A DNA stretch of 64,000 nucleotides from Phaeobacter bryozoorum. GTDB taxonomy: Bacteria > Pseudomonadota > Alphaproteobacteria > Rhodobacterales > Rhodobacteraceae. The position numbers and the translations under genes were made by a program. Of the stretch, positions 61,803 through 64,000 are shown piece by piece. The DNA lies in the NCBI RefSeq assembly GCF_041893525.1, contig NZ_CP169068.1; one strand, written 5' to 3'. The stretch's first letter is position 1, and each line of letters starts with the position of its first letter. Below the pieces are notes generated by a model. It was not told the origin of the DNA. It saw only the letters and a list, made by a program, of their open reading frames with translations, and made no database searches.

Positions 61803-61830
61803 GATCTACATTTTCCCAAAGGAAGGGGTA

Positions 61831-62502
61831 TCAGCCGTCGAGTTCGGCGTCGATCAGCGCTTTGAACGCCTCATAAGACTGATTTTCCACTTTCTTGCCG
61901 TTCAGGATGAACGACGGCGTGGACTCGATGCCATGCTCTGTCGCATTTTCCTGATACCAGTTGACGAGGGTCTGGGCCTTGGTCCCATCCTGAAGACAGG
62001 CCTCCAGCTGTTCCTCTTCCAGACCTGCGAGCCGCCCGATCTTGCGCAGCGCATCAACGATTTCAGTCGCGCCACCCGCTCGGGCCCAATCAGATTGCCC
62101 CTTGTAGATCAGGTCGCTGATCCCGAAGAACTTCTCAGGTCCTCCACAGCGCGCAATCATCGACGCCCAAAGGCCATAGCGATCGAAATAGACCTCGCGG
62201 TAGATGAACTTCACCTTTCCGGTGTCGATGTAATCCTGCTTCAGCTGCTTGTACGCACCCTGGTGGAAATTCGCGCAGTGCGGACAGGTATAGGACGCAT
62301 ATTCAATCAGCGTTACCGGAGCATCTTCGGCACCTTGCACCATCTCGACGATGGTGGAGGTATCAACCTCTGCATCTTGCGCGTAGGCCGCCCCAACCAG
62401 CGGGTTGCCGGGCAGAGAGGTGCCGCCTTGCAATGCGGCATAACCATAGACACCCGCCGCAACGACAGCTGAGGCAAAGATGCCGGACATCAAACGGGTC
62501 AT
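61831..62502 (-). CDS. DsbA-family thiol-disulfide oxidoreductase
   Basis: A 223-residue exported protein with an N-terminal signal (hydrophobic 8-25, cleavage possibly at AAYAQ). The thioredoxin-fold active site is CPHC at 73-76 (YASYTCPHCANFH) and the cis-Pro is in GIESTPSFILNGK. It would form or shuffle disulfides in the periplasm. It overlaps the DUF721 gene (ATGA). Confidence 0.92.
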   Translation of the reverse strand: MTRLMSGIFASAVVAAGVYGYAALQGGTSLPGNPLVGAAYAQDAEVDTSTIVEMVQGAEDAPVTLIEYASYTCPHCANFHQGAYKQLKQDYIDTGKVKFIYREVYFDRYGLWASMIARCGGPEKFFGISDLIYKGQSDWARAGGATEIVDALRKIGRLAGLEEEQLEACLQDGTKAQTLVNWYQENATEHGIESTPSFILNGKKVENQSYEAFKALIDAELDG

Positions 62503-63026
62503 TCATACCCCTTTCTAAGAGTTTTCTGTTTCGTCAGCACGTTGCGCCCAAGCCGTTCAAGCGCTGCGCGCAATTCATCACTTTCGACCCCGGTCGCAGC
62601 CTCGGCTGCCGCCGCCACGTCCTGCGGATCAGGCGCCCGGGGTTTGCGGACCTTCGGAGCGTATTTAAAGGAAACCTGCCCCTCGGCAAAGCCAGTGGGC
62701 GCGGTCTGGGTAATCCGGACCTTGGAAATGGCGTTATAGCCGTAAACCGCGTTCACCTTGCAGCGCAAAGGCTCTTTCTGCATTTCCAGCATCGGCGCAT
62801 GGGCACCGGTGGTCAACAACGTCAACGTCGCTCCAAATCCACCGCGCCCGTAGTGCACATTGACCGGGCGCGCGATAGAGGAGATGTCGGGACCGGCAAT
62901 TTCTTCCCAATGGGTCAGCAGGCGCGACACCGCAAAGCCCCGGCTTTCGCCGGCTTTGCGAATTTGATCGTTCAGAAGCTGCGATGTTCGCTTGAACCCG
63001 CGAGATTTTGTCCGTTGCACTGCCAT
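62499..63026 (-). CDS. DUF721-family protein (DciA-like)
   Basis: A 175-residue protein of the DUF721 family. The conserved core is FAVSRLLTHWEEIAGPDISSIARPVNVHYG followed by a beta sheet region (ATLTLLTTGAHAPMLEMQKEPL). DciA, a member, loads the replicative helicase in bacteria without DnaC; whether this gene does so is inference. The Lys/Arg-rich N-terminus would suit DNA or protein contact. First of a two-gene operon, divergent from mutY. Confidence 0.85.
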   Translation of the reverse strand: MAVQRTKSRGFKRTSQLLNDQIRKAGESRGFAVSRLLTHWEEIAGPDISSIARPVNVHYGRGGFGATLTLLTTGAHAPMLEMQKEPLRCKVNAVYGYNAISKVRITQTAPTGFAEGQVSFKYAPKVRKPRAPDPQDVAAAAEAATGVESDELRAALERLGRNVLTKQKTLRKGYE

Positions 63027-63110
63027 GACCGTGGTTTTGCTAGACTGCTCGCCCTATTGTAAAGGGCTGCCATGCGAGAACCAGCGAAACCGTGCCATAA
63101 AGGATAAAGA

Positions 63111-64000
63111 ATGCGTGACCTCAACAGCGAGAGCCACCCGCAGAGCCGTGATTTGCTGGACTGGTACGACCAGCACGCGCGCAGCATGCCCTGGCGTGTC
63201 AGCCCGTCAGATCGCGCCGCCGGTATCTGGCCCGATCCCTACCGCATCTGGCTGAGCGAGGTCATGTTGCAACAAACCACTGTGGCTGCCGTCAAGGACT
63301 ACTTCCACCGGTTCACCAGCCGCTGGCCGACCGTGGCGGATCTCGCGGCGGCGGCGGATGCAGATGTCATGGGGCAATGGGCAGGTCTTGGGTATTACGC
63401 TCGGGCACGCAATCTGCTGAAATGCGCGCGCGTGGTGGCCGAGGAACACGGTGGCACCTTTCCGAATACCTATGACGGGCTGATCGCCCTACCCGGCATC
63501 GGCCCCTATACCGCCGCCGCCATTTCGGCGATCGCATTTGACCGCCCGGAAACCGTGCTGGACGGCAATGTCGAGCGGGTGATGGCGCGGCTTTACGATA
63601 TCCATACTCCCCTGCCAGCGGCCAAACCCCAGCTGAAAGAGAAAGCTGAAGCCTTGACCCCAGCGATGCGCCCGGGCGACCATGCTCAGGCGGTAATGGA
63701 TCTCGGCGCGACGATCTGCACACCGCGCAATCCGGCCTGTGGCATCTGCCCATGGCGCAGCCCCTGCGCTGCCCGTGCGGCTGGCACAGCTCTGGAACTG
63801 CCAAAGAAAACCCCCAAGAAACCCAAGCCAACCCGCCTTGGCATCGTCTATCTGGCACGCAGCTGCGATGGCGACTGGTTGCTGGAGCAGCGCCCGGACA
63901 AGGGGTTGCTGGGCGGTATGCTGGGCTGGCCGGGCAGCGATTGGAACGACGATCCGGCCCCAGCCCCACCGTTTGAGGCCGATTGGCAGGATCTGGGGGC
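63111..64000 (+). CDS. mutY: A/G-specific adenine glycosylase MutY (C-terminus cut by window edge)
   Basis: MutY removes adenine opposite 8-oxoguanine. The 296 visible codons include catalytic E50 (IWLSEVMLQQT) and D151 (VLDGNVERVM), with the E. coli spacing of 101. The helix-hairpin-helix LPGIGPYTAAAI precedes D151. The iron-sulfur cluster ligands are C203, C210, C213 and C219 (C-x6-C-x2-C-x5-C). The C-terminal Nudix-like domain has begun when the window ends. AAGGAT precedes the ATG. Confidence 0.96.
   Translation, partial: MRDLNSESHPQSRDLLDWYDQHARSMPWRVSPSDRAAGIWPDPYRIWLSEVMLQQTTVAAVKDYFHRFTSRWPTVADLAAAADADVMGQWAGLGYYARARNLLKCARVVAEEHGGTFPNTYDGLIALPGIGPYTAAAISAIAFDRPETVLDGNVERVMARLYDIHTPLPAAKPQLKEKAEALTPAMRPGDHAQAVMDLGATICTPRNPACGICPWRSPCAARAAGTALELPKKTPKKPKPTRLGIVYLARSCDGDWLLEQRPDKGLLGGMLGWPGSDWNDDPAPAPPFEADWQDLG

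Noticed and set aside
1..64000. tRNA or rRNA genes, insertion sequences, prophage, CRISPR arrays
   Set aside because: I scanned the intergenic regions and saw no T-loop-like motifs, transposase genes or repeat arrays; a tRNAscan or covariance search would be needed to exclude short RNAs fully.

Overview
The window is GC-rich, gene-dense chromosomal DNA, almost certainly from an alphaproteobacterium of the Rhodobacteraceae (Roseobacter group, Ruegeria/Phaeobacter-like). This rests on protein content and gene order (rbfA-truB-rpsO-pnp, leuS-lptE-holA, waaA-like/lpxK, DUF2125 and DUF3576 proteins, several dimethylglycine/sarcosine dehydrogenase-like flavoproteins, a small RTX protein, Rhodobacter-type porin). 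No rRNA, tRNA, CRISPR array, transposase or phage gene is visible. Most of the window is core chromosome.

Layout. 1-9475: dapB (cut at the left edge), then rbfA, a periplasmic phosphodiester-glycosidase-like protein, truB, a DUF1643 protein, a small RTX calcium-binding protein, rpsO and pnp. A methyltransferase gene facing the other way separates rpsO from pnp, and pnp has a long, hairpin-rich leader. 9500-18000: single genes of metabolism, stress and envelope: GT25 glycosyltransferase, 1-Cys peroxiredoxin, aldehyde dehydrogenase, glyoxalase-superfamily and VOC proteins, alpha-1,2-fucosyltransferase-like GT11, rluA, NTF2-like protein, SGNH hydrolase, rarD. 18140-25724: a co-directional minus-strand block for methylated-amine (dimethylglycine/sarcosine-like) catabolism: XRE-cupin regulator, LysE exporter, GFA-family protein, two large FAD/GcvT oxidoreductases, and a GlxA/GbdR-like AraC regulator between them.

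25900-36900: free methionine-(R)-sulfoxide reductase bracketed by an inverted pair of composite hairpin repeats, a thiolase, an RsbV/RsbW-like pair, a gamma-glutamyltransferase-family enzyme, hspQ, thioredoxin-TPR/LON-domain/Trm112 genes, a UbiH-type monooxygenase, an amidase and a DapC-like aminotransferase. 37000-47700: ftsK, lolA, a lytic transglycosylase lipoprotein, xthA, an orphan OmpR-type regulator, a GTP cyclohydrolase II with a degenerate RibB-like N-terminal half, an L,D-transpeptidase-like protein, a YggS-type PLP protein, a porin and a DUF3576 lipoprotein. 47776-64000: leuS-lptE-holA, GST, an HI0933-type flavoprotein, an HNH protein, SDR plus crotonase, a DUF2125 protein, pmbA, an inositol-monophosphatase-like protein, a WaaA-like transferase, lpxK, a DUF721/DciA-like plus DsbA-like operon, and mutY (cut at the right edge).

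I found no clear undescribed defence or mobile system. The best second looks are the methylated-amine operon with its two regulators, the terminator-like and repeat elements around 25750-26455, the structured pnp leader, the RibA fusion, and the non-canonical WaaA-like protein beside lpxK.
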